A model generated the notes under the pieces. The model worked only from the letters and a program-made list of their open reading frames with translations. It ran no database searches and was not told the DNA's origin. 64,000 nt of DNA from positions 15,903-79,902 of the forward strand of contig DIAF01000046.1 of assembly GCA_002414665.1 (NCBI GenBank), written 5' to 3'. This document shows positions 8,141-17,291 of the stretch, one piece after another (within the stretch, counting starts at the first letter, position 1; each line of letters begins with the position of its first letter). Origin of the DNA: Halieaceae bacterium UBA5085. Lineage in GTDB: Bacteria > Pseudomonadota > Gammaproteobacteria > Pseudomonadales > Halieaceae. A program made the position numbers and the translations under genes.

Positions 8141-9874
8141 ATGACAACTCTCACCCTGGCGATCAGCGGCAGTGGCGGCGCCGGCGCAATCTCGACCGGT
8201 GAACTGCTCCTGCGGCTGTTCGCAGACGTCGGCGGCTACGGCATGCTGAAAAAGACCTTCAGCCCACAGATTCGCGGTGGCGAATCGGCCGCCATCTTGC
8301 GCCTGGGCGACGCGCCGGTGTCGACCATCCCGGCCAAAATTGACCTGCTGATTGCGCTGGACTGGCAGAACTTTGCACGCTTTGCCGAGGAAGTGCCGAT
8401 CAGCGCCAGCACTCTGGTCTTGCATACCGGCACCGACGTCCCTCCGCCCGGGGTCACCCTCGACAATCTCCTGACCATTGACGCCACAGGGATTGCTGCC
8501 GCCGCAGATTCGGGGTGGCTGAACATGGTGTTTTTCGGAATGCTCGCCAGCGGCCTGGGTTGTACATGCGCCGCGGCGGAGGCGCTACTGCTCGCACGCC
8601 TCGCAAGACACGACCAGGCGGTACTGGCTGCCGCCTGCCGGGCACTGCGGGCCGGGTTTAACCAGGCACTGCCAGAGCCCCTGGGGGAACTCCTCGCAGG
8701 GTTGCCGGTGCCGGCGGCGGCTGCGCCCGGACACAGTCCCGGGCCCCAACGCTGGCTGGCCAGTGGTAACCAGATGGCGGCGCTGGGCGCGCTTGAGGCG
8801 GGGGTGCGTTTTGTCGCGGCCTACCCCATCACACCCGCCTCCGACCTGCTGGAATGGCTGGCCCATCATATCGAGCACTACGGCGGGCACCTGGTACAGG
8901 CCGAGGATGAACTCGCGGCCATCAATATGGTGATTGGCGCGGGATTTGGTGGCGTGCCGGCGATGACCGCCACCTCCGGGCCAGGCATGGCGCTGATGAG
9001 CGAGGCCATGGGACTTGCGGTAGCCAGCGAGACTGCGGCAGTGGTGGTCAACGTAATGCGCGGCGGCCCCTCGACGGGCATTCCCACCAAAAGTGAACAG
9101 AGCGACCTCAACCAGGCGCTCTACGGCATGCACGGTGACGCCCCGCATATTGTGCTGGCGGCGCAGTCGATTGCCGACTGCCACTTCACCACCGCGTGGG
9201 CGGTGCACCTGGCGACCCAGCTGCAAACGCTGGTGATTGTGCTCAGCGACCAGTCTCTGGGCCAGTCCATTCAGGTGTTTGATGCCCCCGGGAGCGATTG
9301 CCCCCAGGCCGGCATCAACCGTTCCAAAGAGGTGGAACCCTACCTGCGCTATCGCGACACAGACTCCGGTGTGTCGCCGCTGGCCCTGCCCGGTGAGCCG
9401 GGCCGCATGTATACCGCCGATGGCCTCGAACACGGCGAGAATGCCATCCCGTCACCGCGTGCCCGGGACCACCGCATGCAGCTGGAGAAACGCTGGCGCA
9501 AGCTCGCTGGCTGGGACTTCGGCGAGCACTGGGCCGACCTCGTCGGCGAGATGGACCAGCACCCCGTGATCATTTGTATGGGGTCGGTCAGCGCAACCGC
9601 GCTGGAAGCGCAGGCAGGCCTGGCGGCCGCCGGGCGGGAAGCCGCGGTGCTCAGTCTGCGTCTCCTGGCGCCACTGCCCGCGAAACAACTGGCGATCATG
9701 CTTGAGCCCGCCACCCGATTACTGGTGGTGGAGCACAACCATGGCGCACAGCTGTGGCACTACCTGCGCTCGCTGCTGCCGCAATTCGCCTTTGAGAGCC
9801 TGGCGCTGCCCGGGCCCGCAGCGATCCAACCCCGGGATATCTACGCAGCACTGGAGACTGCCAATGCCACTTAA
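8141..9874 (+). CDS. korA: 2-oxoacid:ferredoxin oxidoreductase, fused gamma-alpha subunit
   Basis: Subunit of a CoA-dependent 2-oxoacid (2-oxoglutarate or pyruvate type) oxidoreductase that reduces ferredoxin. The 577-residue protein starts with the gamma domain (SGSGGAGAISTGELLLRL, then SPQIRGGESAAILRLGD, to about residue 190). The alpha pyrimidine-binding domain follows (YPITPASDLLEWL, TATSGPGMALMSEA, RGGPSTGIPTKSEQSD), then a C-terminal transketolase-like domain (VIICMGSVSATALEAQ). This gamma-alpha fusion is standard for KorA of aerobic bacteria. Its TAA stop overlaps korB by 11 bases. The 150-base gap after ppsA shows no clear terminator, so read-through from ppsA is possible. The substrate cannot be settled from sequence; KorA-like 2-oxoglutarate specificity is the more usual annotation. 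Confidence 0.92.
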   Translation: MTTLTLAISGSGGAGAISTGELLLRLFADVGGYGMLKKTFSPQIRGGESAAILRLGDAPVSTIPAKIDLLIALDWQNFARFAEEVPISASTLVLHTGTDVPPPGVTLDNLLTIDATGIAAAADSGWLNMVFFGMLASGLGCTCAAAEALLLARLARHDQAVLAAACRALRAGFNQALPEPLGELLAGLPVPAAAAPGHSPGPQRWLASGNQMAALGALEAGVRFVAAYPITPASDLLEWLAHHIEHYGGHLVQAEDELAAINMVIGAGFGGVPAMTATSGPGMALMSEAMGLAVASETAAVVVNVMRGGPSTGIPTKSEQSDLNQALYGMHGDAPHIVLAAQSIADCHFTTAWAVHLATQLQTLVIVLSDQSLGQSIQVFDAPGSDCPQAGINRSKEVEPYLRYRDTDSGVSPLALPGEPGRMYTADGLEHGENAIPSPRARDHRMQLEKRWRKLAGWDFGEHWADLVGEMDQHPVIICMGSVSATALEAQAGLAAAGREAAVLSLRLLAPLPAKQLAIMLEPATRLLVVEHNHGAQLWHYLRSLLPQFAFESLALPGPAAIQPRDIYAALETANAT

Positions 9875-10676
9875 AGCGAGAGACTACAAGTCCGGGATCA
9901 AACCTATCTGGTGCCCGGGTTGTGGCCATTACAGTGTGCTCAACGCGATCACCAAGGCCATGGCTGCGCGCGAACTTACCAGCCACAATACGGCGATCGT
10001 TTCCGGCATTGGCTGCTCCTCGCGCTTGCCCGCCTACGTCAGCAGTTACGGCTTCCACGGTGTGCACGGGCGGGCACTACCCCTGGCCACCGGCCTGAAA
10101 GTGGCGCGCCCCGATCTCGAGGTAGTCGCAGTGGGCGGCGATGGCGACGGCTTTTCGATTGGCGGCAACCACTTCCTCCACGCCTGCCGCCGCAACGTGG
10201 ATATTGTCTATATTGCAATGGACAACGAGGTCTACGGCATGACCAAGGGGCAGGCGTCTCCCACCAGCCCGGAAACCTGGCTGGATGGCAAGCTGACCCC
10301 TCACGGCACCGAGGTACGCGCTTTCCAGCCCTGCGCCATCGCTCTGGCCAGTGGTGCCGGCTTTATCGCCCGCGGCTACAGCGGGGATCCCAACGGCCTG
10401 GCGCAGCTTATCTTTGAGGCCATGGCCTTTCCCGGCTTTGCCTTCATTCAAGTGCTCAGCCAGTGTGTGACCTTTGTCCCAGAGCAAACTGCCTGGAAAC
10501 AACGTGTACACCCGGTAGAGGGCGCGCCCGAAACCGCCGCAGAGGCTGCAGCGCTGATTCACGCGGACGACGGCTTCGGCAAGGGAATTCTATACCGCAG
10601 TCCGCGACCGGTGTGGCCGCGGCCGCACGCACAGGCTGACCAGACTGAAGATCCACGGGCAGGGTTCGCACTATGA
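9864..10676 (+). CDS. korB: 2-oxoacid:ferredoxin oxidoreductase beta (TPP-binding) subunit
   Basis: Catalytic partner of korA that binds thiamine pyrophosphate and a [4Fe-4S] cluster. The 270-residue protein begins MPLKARDYKSG, then IWCPGCGHYSVL (C17, C20) and SGIGCSSR (C51), the usual cluster ligands, with a further cysteine in QVLSQCVTF. GGDGDGFSIGGNHF at about 91-104 is the TPP motif. The ATG at 9864 lies inside the last codons of korA; longer in-frame readings upstream are antisense-like and lack family sequence. No separate ferredoxin-domain subunit (PorD/KorD) is nearby. The stop overlaps the next start (ATGA), coupling korB to a ferritin-like gene. Confidence 0.93.
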   Translation: MPLKARDYKSGIKPIWCPGCGHYSVLNAITKAMAARELTSHNTAIVSGIGCSSRLPAYVSSYGFHGVHGRALPLATGLKVARPDLEVVAVGGDGDGFSIGGNHFLHACRRNVDIVYIAMDNEVYGMTKGQASPTSPETWLDGKLTPHGTEVRAFQPCAIALASGAGFIARGYSGDPNGLAQLIFEAMAFPGFAFIQVLSQCVTFVPEQTAWKQRVHPVEGAPETAAEAAALIHADDGFGKGILYRSPRPVWPRPHAQADQTEDPRAGFAL

Positions 10677-11197
10677 AGAACGACATGATCGCAGATTTGT
10701 CACTGTTCCTCGCCCACAGCCTGGAACTGGAACAGGAGTCCGCGGAGCGCCTGCGCGAGTTTGCCGACACGATGCGTCATCACCGTCAGCAGGATCTGGC
10801 AGCGCTGTTCGACGAGCTGGCCACCTACAGCGACCTGCACGCGCAGGAAGTCGCCGCCATTTGCACCAGCCACGAGCTGCCGCGTCTCAAGCCCTGGGAG
10901 TTCACCTGGCCCGACGAGGAGCCGCCGGAGACCGGCGCTTATGCAAGCCTGCGCTACGAAATGCAGCCGGAGACAGCACTGCGCTTGATGATCGATCAGG
11001 AGAATGCAGCGGCGGATTTTTACGCCGACGTCGCGGCCCGCTCAGCAGACCCGGTGATCGTGAAATACGCCGCGGAGTTTGCGGCGGAGGAACGCGAGCA
11101 CGCGAGACTCTTGCAGGCAAGGCTGACGACGCTGCAGCGAGAAGGCAACACCGCGCCGCCAGCGCCGGACATCGACCCGCCCCACCAGCCGGATTAG
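10673..11197 (+). CDS. Ferritin-like (rubrerythrin-type) diiron protein
   Basis: A 174-residue, mostly helical protein of the ferritin-like superfamily. Candidate diiron ligands fall in the expected repeated pattern: ELEQESAERL (E20/E22) and ELATYSDLHAQEV (E48, H56) in the first half, DQENAAADFYADV (E110) and AAEEREHARLL (E140, H143) in the second. There is no rubredoxin-like zinc/iron finger, so it is not a classical rubrerythrin. Its start overlaps the korB stop by 4 bases (ATGA), which argues for a role linked to the oxygen-sensitive oxidoreductase: removal of peroxide or oxygen, or iron supply for its cluster. That role is inference. A weak tail (NTAPPAPDIDPPHQPD) is probably disordered. 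Confidence 0.82.
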   Translation: MKNDMIADLSLFLAHSLELEQESAERLREFADTMRHHRQQDLAALFDELATYSDLHAQEVAAICTSHELPRLKPWEFTWPDEEPPETGAYASLRYEMQPETALRLMIDQENAAADFYADVAARSADPVIVKYAAEFAAEEREHARLLQARLTTLQREGNTAPPAPDIDPPHQPD

Positions 11198-11251
11198 ACG
11201 GCTATGCCGGGCGCCGATATCACCTAAACCTCAGTGACAAGAAGCCCTGCT

Positions 11252-12364
11252 TTACTCAAGGCGCATGCTGTCGATCAACTCCTGCAACTTGCCGTTCGCG
11301 CGCATGGCCTCGATTTCTGCACGCAGGTCTGCCGCGGCCTCCGGGCTCTCGGCTCCCAACAGAAAGCGTACCGGCTCATCGCGCAGCACCGCATTATCAG
11401 CGCGATCGAGCTTGTTGTGGCGGATCATGCCTTTCAGGGAATCCACATAATCCTGGCCCCGCTCGGAGTAGCGCAGCAGGCCGTCGGCCAGCGGCAATGA
11501 GGAGAGCGGCTCACCACGCGCGCGCATGTCGGCGCGCAGTTGCCGGAAATCCTCATAGGCGGGGTGGGACATCAGGTTGATAAAATAGCCACGCACGCTG
11601 TCGAAGGGCCAGTCGAACGCCTTGATGGAGTAGTCGCCCTTGTAGGCGCGGTGCTCCTTCGCCTTGATGCCATCACCCTGATACGTCCACTGGCCGAACA
11701 GCGAATTGCCCTCCACCGCGAAACGCGAGGTGCCATAGCCACTCTCGTAGGCCGCCTGCCCCAGTGCAAGGCCCGCAGGAACGACATCAACACGGTAGAG
11801 CAAGCTGCTGATCATGTCCTTCAGTTCCGGGGCATTCTCCTGCAATGCAGTGACGTGCTCCTCGGTATCACCGGGCAACAGCAGCGCCAGTCGCCGCAGC
11901 AGAGCCAGGCTCTGCTCGGATACCCGACCGTCGCTGTCCAGTTCCCGCTGTGCCTGTTCCAACCCCGCGCGAAATTCCATCACCATATAATTGGCGTGCA
12001 TCACCTGCGGCAGCATCAGGCGATAGAACAGGCCCTTCTTGTCTTTCACCGGGATACTCTTCGACGCTTCCTGCCAGCTGGGCCCGATCGCGGTAATCAG
12101 CAGGCGAGGCGCCTGCAGCGGCTCATCAGCCCTGGGTTCACCCCACCAGTCCTGTTCCTCAAGCAGTGCGATCAAGTCCTGCACGGATGCAAACACGAGC
12201 ACCTCTGCGTCGCTGGTCGCCTGTGCGGTCGCAGAGGCTTCAGGCGCTGTCAGCTCGTTTCCCGGAGCCGCCGCTTCCGACTCCGGCGGTTTGTCACTGC
12301 CGCAGCCGGTTAACAGCAAAGACGTTAGGAGGATCGCCAACAGGCGGGGCTGATGCAGGGGCAT
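11252..12364 (-). CDS. Bax-like glucosaminidase lipoprotein
   Basis: A 370-residue lipoprotein: signal peptide with lipobox LLTGC (C21), a low-complexity linker to about residue 55, then a glucosaminidase domain of the Bax/LytD superfamily. The domain holds AGLALGQAAYESGYGTSRF with the likely catalytic E207, followed by NSLFGQWTY and SVRGYFINLMSHPAYEDFR. Such enzymes cleave N-acetylglucosaminyl bonds in peptidoglycan, here presumably in the periplasm at the outer-membrane inner face. E. coli Bax has a similar domain but is not lipidated in this way. It stands alone, convergent with the korAB group and divergent from the next gene with 147 bases between. Confidence 0.85.
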   Translation of the reverse strand: MPLHQPRLLAILLTSLLLTGCGSDKPPESEAAAPGNELTAPEASATAQATSDAEVLVFASVQDLIALLEEQDWWGEPRADEPLQAPRLLITAIGPSWQEASKSIPVKDKKGLFYRLMLPQVMHANYMVMEFRAGLEQAQRELDSDGRVSEQSLALLRRLALLLPGDTEEHVTALQENAPELKDMISSLLYRVDVVPAGLALGQAAYESGYGTSRFAVEGNSLFGQWTYQGDGIKAKEHRAYKGDYSIKAFDWPFDSVRGYFINLMSHPAYEDFRQLRADMRARGEPLSSLPLADGLLRYSERGQDYVDSLKGMIRHNKLDRADNAVLRDEPVRFLLGAESPEAAADLRAEIEAMRANGKLQELIDSMRLE

Positions 12365-12511
12365 GCAGAGGATCTCATTCTGAGGTGAGTGCAGGCATTA
12401 TGCCCACGCCGGAACGGCAAGCGTCAATCCCCCTGCCAACAAAGGTTGCCGTTCAAGTGCGTTACAATGCAGGCCTACGGTGGACTACGCTGCGGGCACT
12501 TGAGCGACCAA

Positions 12512-13042
12512 ATGAACGAAGAACACGACATCCGGGAGCAGAAGCGCATGGGCATTACGATGCAGGCCCTCGCGTGGGTCGTGCTGCTGGGGCTGGGGGT
12601 GTTCTATTTCAGTGATGTGCTGGAGAGGCAGGTGAACCCCAACCGGCAGCTGGAGACCCTGTACACCGAAGACGGCGTGCGCGAAATCACCCTGCAGCGG
12701 AACAGGTTCGGCCACTACGTCACCAGCGGCGAAATCAACGGCCAGCCGGTCACCTTCCTGCTGGATACCGGAGCCACCGGGGTGGCAATTCCGGAATCAC
12801 TGGCGAACCGCCTCGGACTGCAGCGAGGGCGCGCCTATCGCACGCAAACCGCCAACGGTACCGCGATAAGCTATGCCACAACGCTCGACGAGGTGGCGGT
12901 GGCCGAAATACGGCTTCCCGATGTGCGTGCCGGTATTGTGCCCGGGCTACAAACCGATGAAGTGTTGCTCGGCATGAGCTTCCTTAAACACATCGAGTTT
13001 ACCCAGCGCGGGGACAGGCTGACGCTGCGCCAGTATCTGTAA
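12512..13042 (+). CDS. Membrane-anchored retropepsin-like aspartic protease (TIGR02281 family)
   Basis: A 176-residue protein with one N-terminal membrane segment (MQALAWVVLLGLGVFYFSDVL, around 17-37) and a periplasmic retropepsin-like domain. The active-site motif is VTFLLDTGATGVAIP. A downstream hydrophobic-hydrophobic-Gly motif, EVLLGMSFLKHIEF, completes the single-domain aspartyl protease fold, which acts as a dimer. The length and layout match the clan AA family widespread in Proteobacteria. I start at the ATG at 12512 (MNEEHDIREQ); an in-frame extension to 12389 reads through the promoter region of the divergent gene and has no family similarity. The substrate is unknown. Confidence 0.87.
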   Translation: MNEEHDIREQKRMGITMQALAWVVLLGLGVFYFSDVLERQVNPNRQLETLYTEDGVREITLQRNRFGHYVTSGEINGQPVTFLLDTGATGVAIPESLANRLGLQRGRAYRTQTANGTAISYATTLDEVAVAEIRLPDVRAGIVPGLQTDEVLLGMSFLKHIEFTQRGDRLTLRQYL

Positions 13043-13049
13043 GCGGCGC

Positions 13050-13541
13050 TTAGGGGTCGCTGTCGGGGGCCAGCAGCAGGAACACCATGAACAGCCCGCA
13101 GACCGTGCCGTAGCGCATTGCGCCGGCTATCGGGCCGGCACCGGCTGCGGTCTGCCAGATCATAAAGTAGCCTTCGCCGATAACGATGAAAATGCCAAAC
13201 CAGACCAGCATTCCCACTGCGCAGGCGGCGACAGCCGGCCGCGTGGCCGCTGCAAACAGCTGAGCGTCGGCAGAACGGTTTCTCAGCATCATGAACACCG
13301 CCGTAAACGCAAGGCCCGCGACCGCCAGTTCACCAAGCAGTATCAACGCGAGCGCAAACCCATGGAGAATGCGCGACATCGCAGGGGGACCATAGAGTGT
13401 GTAAAACGGCTGCTCACTCCCTGCAGTGACGGCGCCAACAAAGCCGATTGCGGCCTGCAGATTGGCAAGGTTGCCAACCACATGCAAAAGGCCGAGCAGT
13501 GCTACAAAAAAGGCTGTTGCAATCTTGAGTGATCGAAGCAT
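13050..13541 (-). CDS. DUF2165 family integral membrane protein
   Basis: A 163-residue protein with four hydrophobic segments: about 8-36, 58-86, 100-125 and 138-158. The pattern (HVVGNLANLQAAIGFVGAV, an aromatic loop FYTLYGPPAMSR, and a C-terminal FMIWQTAAGAG region) fits the predicted small integral membrane DUF2165 family. The function is unknown. It converges with the aspartic protease gene, ending 7 bases from it, so the two share no transcript. Family identity is recognised from pattern rather than a search. Confidence 0.75.
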   Translation of the reverse strand: MLRSLKIATAFFVALLGLLHVVGNLANLQAAIGFVGAVTAGSEQPFYTLYGPPAMSRILHGFALALILLGELAVAGLAFTAVFMMLRNRSADAQLFAAATRPAVAACAVGMLVWFGIFIVIGEGYFMIWQTAAGAGPIAGAMRYGTVCGLFMVFLLLAPDSDP

Positions 13542-13687
13542 GTCCAGTCCCCAGGGAAGCCTGTCTTATACCTGAAGCGTAGCCAGGAATCTCAAAGCTA
13601 TCCAGCCGAAACCCTCCCGGCGCACAGCGACAGCTCGGACCTTGCCAGCAAACCCGAGGGCTTCACCCCAACGGTCACCAATGAAGG

Positions 13688-16381
13688 CTAGGATCTACGC
13701 TGCAGGGCGAGTCGCAGCTGCTTCTCGACTTCGATGATGGCGAAGAAGGCGGCACCTACCGCAACGATCAGCAGACCGTCAAGCAGCGGCACCGACTGTG
13801 TCCCGAACACGGCCTGCAGCGGCGGCGCATAGGTGATCGCGAACTGGGCGCCCGTCACTGCGATCACGCAGGCCCACACCACTCGGGTGCCCCGCACTGC
13901 AGCCCAGGTCAGTGACGTCCCGTAGATATTGCGGATGAAGAACAGGTGAAAGATCTCCAGCACCACCAGCGTGTTCAGCGCCATCGTCTGCGCCAGTGCC
14001 GGCTCATAACCGCGGCCGGTCGCGTAGGTGAACATGCCGAACACCGCAACCAGAAATAGCGTGGAAACCAGAACGATGTGCCAGACAAGCTCGCCTTTGA
14101 GCAGTGGCTCGTCACGCCGACGGGGTGGTCGGCGCATCGTGCCCGGCTCGCTCGGCTCAAAGGCGAGCGCCATTCCGAGCGTAATCGCCGTGACCAGGTT
14201 GACCCAGAGAATCTGCACCGCAGTGATCGGCAAAGCCAGCCCCAGAAACAACGCGACCACAATGGTCATGGCTTCACCCGCATTCGTGGGCAGCGTCCAG
14301 CTGATGACTTTCTTGATATTGTCATACACAGTGCGGCCTTCGCGCACCGCCGCCGCAATCGAGGCGAAGTTGTCATCTGCCAACACCAACTCAGCGGCTT
14401 CCCGCGCGGCGGCACTGCCCTTCAGACCCATGGCAATTCCCGCATCGGCGCGCTTGAGCGCCGGGGCATCATTGACCCCGTCCCCGGTCATCGCCACCGT
14501 CAGACTGTGCGACTGCAACGCCATGACAAGGCGCAATTTATGCCGGGGCGATGTGCGGGCAAAAATATCCGTCTCGCCCACAACGCTGGCCAGCTGGGCG
14601 TCATCGAGCTTCTCCAGTTCTGCACCGGTTAACACCCGCTGTGTGTTCTGCAGGCCCACCTGCACAGCAATCGCCCGAGCCGTTGCTGCGTGGTCACCGG
14701 TGATCATCTTCACGCGGATCCCCGCTGCATGGCACTCGGCGACCGCCTCGATCGCTTCCGGTCGCGGGGGGTCAATGAGCCCTATCAGCCCGAGCAGCGT
14801 CATCTGCCCCTCGACATCGGCGCCATTGAGCACCGTGTGCGCTTGGGGCACGGCGCGCATCGCAACCGCGATGACACGCTGGCCATCCGCCGCCAGACGC
14901 TCCACCATGTCGTGCCAGTAGTCAGCCTGGAGAGGCTCATAGCCGCCAGACGCGGTGCGCTGATGCACGCTCATCGCCAGAACCGCCTCGGGCGCACCCT
15001 TCACGAAGATGCAGGCGTGCCCGTCGTGGTCATGGTTCAGCACGGCCATATACCTGTGTGCAGCGTCGAACGGAATGACATCAGTACGCTTCCAGTGTAG
15101 AAACGGGTCCGGCCCTTCGCGGCTGATCTTGCCCGCCAGTGCGCGCAGAGCCCCCTCCATCGGGTCGCCTTCGACCTGCCAGCCCGCGGCGCGCCGGTGC
15201 AGCACAGCGTCGTTGCAGAGCGCGGCAGCCTGAGCAAACTCCAGCAATACCGCATCGTCCTGGCAGTCTGCGCCATCTTCCCGCTTCACCAGACCTTCGG
15301 GCGTGTAGCCTTCTCCCTCTACCGAATAGATGGAGTCCCCGGCCGCCAGAGTTGAGGCCAGCATCTCATTTCGCGTCAGCGTGCCGGTTTTGTCTGAGCA
15401 GATCACAGAGACAGACCCCAGTGTTTCGATAGCTGGCAGGCGGCGCACGATCGCGTTGCGCCTTGCCATCGCCTGCACACCCACCGCCAGGGTAATCGTG
15501 AGTACCGCCGGCAAACCCTCTGGAATAGCAGCCACAGATAGCCCTACCACCGCCATGAACAATTCGGCGAACGGCAGCGCCTCGCGCACGTAGCCGTAGA
15601 ACAGCAGGCTCCCCGCAACCAGCAGAATGAAAACCGTCAGCCAGCGCGCAAACACATCCATCTGCCGCACCAGCGGGGTCGTCAAGGTCTCTACGCGTGC
15701 CAGCATGCCGCTGATGCGGCCTATCTGGGTCTGCGCGCCGGTGGCAACGACAACCCCGCGGGCGGCGCCCGCGGCCACCAGCGTGCCACTGAACAGCATT
15801 GAACTCTGATCGCCCAGAGCGGCTTCGGTCGGCACGGCTGCGACACTCTTCTCGACTGGCACCGATTCGCCGGTGAGAATGGCTTCTTCGGCAGACAGTC
15901 CACGCGCTTCAATAAGCCGGATATCAGCGGGCACGCGGTCTCCGGGCTCCACCAGCACTATGTCGCCGGGGACCAGATCCGCGGCGTCGACACTGATGCG
16001 TCGACCCTCGCGCAATACAGACGACCGTGGTGCCAGCATGCCGCGAATGGCCAGCATGGCCTGCTCCGCGCGTCCCTCCTGGATAAAGCCGATCACGCCA
16101 TTCACCAGCACGACAGCGAGGATGACGCCCGTATCGACCCAATGCCCCAAGGCAGCAGTCACTAGGGCGGAGGCAAGCAGGACGTAGATGAGCAGGTTGT
16201 GAAAGTGCGCCAGAAAGCGCAACAGGGGGTGGCGAGGTGGCGGTTCCGGCAAGCGATTGGGGCCGTGCAGCGCTGTGCGACGCTCTACTTCCGCGGCATT
16301 GAGCCCCTGAGCAGAGCCCTCGACCGCTGCCAGCGCGTCCTCCGCGGACAGAGAATGCCAGTGATTCCGTGCCTGCGTCAT
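13688..16381 (-). CDS. P-type ATPase of the Ca2+/cation-transporting (type II) class
   Basis: An 897-residue P2-type cation pump. It has the N-terminal cation-ATPase domain (WHSLSAEDALAAVEGS, HGPNRLPEPP), an actuator domain with ILTGESVPVEK, and TM4 with VAAIPEGLPAVLTITLA, the calcium-pump-like ion site. The phosphorylation motif is CSDKTGTLTRNEM, and KMITGDHAATARAI and MTGDGVNDAPALKRAD follow. TM5-TM6 contain ILWVNLVTAITLGMALAFEP, closer to CtpF-type bacterial pumps than to SERCA, so the ion (Ca2+, Na+ or K+) is uncertain. The ATG at 16381 (MTQARNHWH) is chosen over an in-frame start at 16420. It ends the leftward pair with the SDR gene upstream, next to acetate kinase and phosphoketolase. 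Confidence 0.92.
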   Translation of the reverse strand: MTQARNHWHSLSAEDALAAVEGSAQGLNAAEVERRTALHGPNRLPEPPPRHPLLRFLAHFHNLLIYVLLASALVTAALGHWVDTGVILAVVLVNGVIGFIQEGRAEQAMLAIRGMLAPRSSVLREGRRISVDAADLVPGDIVLVEPGDRVPADIRLIEARGLSAEEAILTGESVPVEKSVAAVPTEAALGDQSSMLFSGTLVAAGAARGVVVATGAQTQIGRISGMLARVETLTTPLVRQMDVFARWLTVFILLVAGSLLFYGYVREALPFAELFMAVVGLSVAAIPEGLPAVLTITLAVGVQAMARRNAIVRRLPAIETLGSVSVICSDKTGTLTRNEMLASTLAAGDSIYSVEGEGYTPEGLVKREDGADCQDDAVLLEFAQAAALCNDAVLHRRAAGWQVEGDPMEGALRALAGKISREGPDPFLHWKRTDVIPFDAAHRYMAVLNHDHDGHACIFVKGAPEAVLAMSVHQRTASGGYEPLQADYWHDMVERLAADGQRVIAVAMRAVPQAHTVLNGADVEGQMTLLGLIGLIDPPRPEAIEAVAECHAAGIRVKMITGDHAATARAIAVQVGLQNTQRVLTGAELEKLDDAQLASVVGETDIFARTSPRHKLRLVMALQSHSLTVAMTGDGVNDAPALKRADAGIAMGLKGSAAAREAAELVLADDNFASIAAAVREGRTVYDNIKKVISWTLPTNAGEAMTIVVALFLGLALPITAVQILWVNLVTAITLGMALAFEPSEPGTMRRPPRRRDEPLLKGELVWHIVLVSTLFLVAVFGMFTYATGRGYEPALAQTMALNTLVVLEIFHLFFIRNIYGTSLTWAAVRGTRVVWACVIAVTGAQFAITYAPPLQAVFGTQSVPLLDGLLIVAVGAAFFAIIEVEKQLRLALQRRS

Positions 16382-16394
16382 AGCGCCCCCCTGT

Positions 16395-17150
16395 CTAGAT
16401 CGCGGTTTGCCCACCATCAATCACCAGCGCCGATCCAGTGATAAACCTCGCCTCATCCGATGCGAGGTAAGCCACAGAGCCGGCAATCTCCTCCGCCTGC
16501 GCGAAGTAACTGGTGAGCGGGAACATGCGGCCGTAGAGCGCCATATCGGCACCCTCGGGTATCTGGATGTCCTTGACCAGCGGCGTATCCACCGCACCCG
16601 GGCACACAGCGTTGACGCGCACACCGCGGCCCGCGAACTCCGCAGCGAGGGACTTCGACAGCAGCAACACCGCGCCCTTGCTGGCGCAGTAGGCACTGTT
16701 ATAGGGCAGGCCCTGCAGGCCCGCCGCAGAGGAAATATTGACAATATTGCCGGCGGTTTCCAGCAGGTGCGGCATGGCGGCCTGGCACAGGACAAAGACG
16801 GAGCGGGTGTTTACCGTCATCACGCGATCCCAGTCCGCTGCGCTCACATCGGCAAAGTTTTTAGTCAGCGCCATACCCGCAATGTTGCACAGCACATCCA
16901 GCTTGCCGAACTCGGCCACGCACTGCGCAATGGCCGCGCGGCAGGCCGCCTCGTCGCTGACGTCGAGGGCGAGACTACGGACCGCCACCCCCTCCCCGGC
17001 GAGGCCCGCGGCTTCGCGCGCCAGCTGTTCAGCGTTGATGTCGACAGCGAAAACCTGCGCGCCCTCGCGTCCCAGGCGAGCCATGGTTGCCAGGCCGATA
17101 CCCGAGGCTGCTCCCGTCACAAACGCCACTTTCCCTTGAAAACGTTTCAT
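16395..17150 (-). CDS. SDR-family NAD(P)-dependent oxidoreductase
   Basis: A classical short-chain dehydrogenase of 251 residues. TGAASGIG near residue 12 is the nucleotide-binding glycine motif, DVLCNIAGMAL matches the NNAG region, NIVNISSAAG supplies the catalytic serine, and YCASK the Tyr-Lys pair. VDINAEQ after the second strand suggests NAD(H) preference. The ATG at 17150 is used; the in-frame GTG at 17159 would add three residues. The substrate is unknown. It precedes the P-type ATPase by 13 bases, so the two are co-transcribed, and it is divergent from ackA. Confidence 0.9.
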   Translation of the reverse strand: MKRFQGKVAFVTGAASGIGLATMARLGREGAQVFAVDINAEQLAREAAGLAGEGVAVRSLALDVSDEAACRAAIAQCVAEFGKLDVLCNIAGMALTKNFADVSAADWDRVMTVNTRSVFVLCQAAMPHLLETAGNIVNISSAAGLQGLPYNSAYCASKGAVLLLSKSLAAEFAGRGVRVNAVCPGAVDTPLVKDIQIPEGADMALYGRMFPLTSYFAQAEEIAGSVAYLASDEARFITGSALVIDGGQTAI

Positions 17151-17291
17151 ACTGTGCACTCACTGTTGACCCACTAACAGCGCCAAATCTAACACGGATC
17201 CACCGCCCCGAGCAGGGCGGGAACGCCTCTGGCTGTATGGCGCAGGCTGTGGACTGGTCGGCTATCCGGGAAAACGCCATACTCGGCAATT

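Noticed and set aside
8585..9433. Long open frame antisense to korA
   Set aside because: Arg/His-rich shadow composition with no domain; korA is certain.
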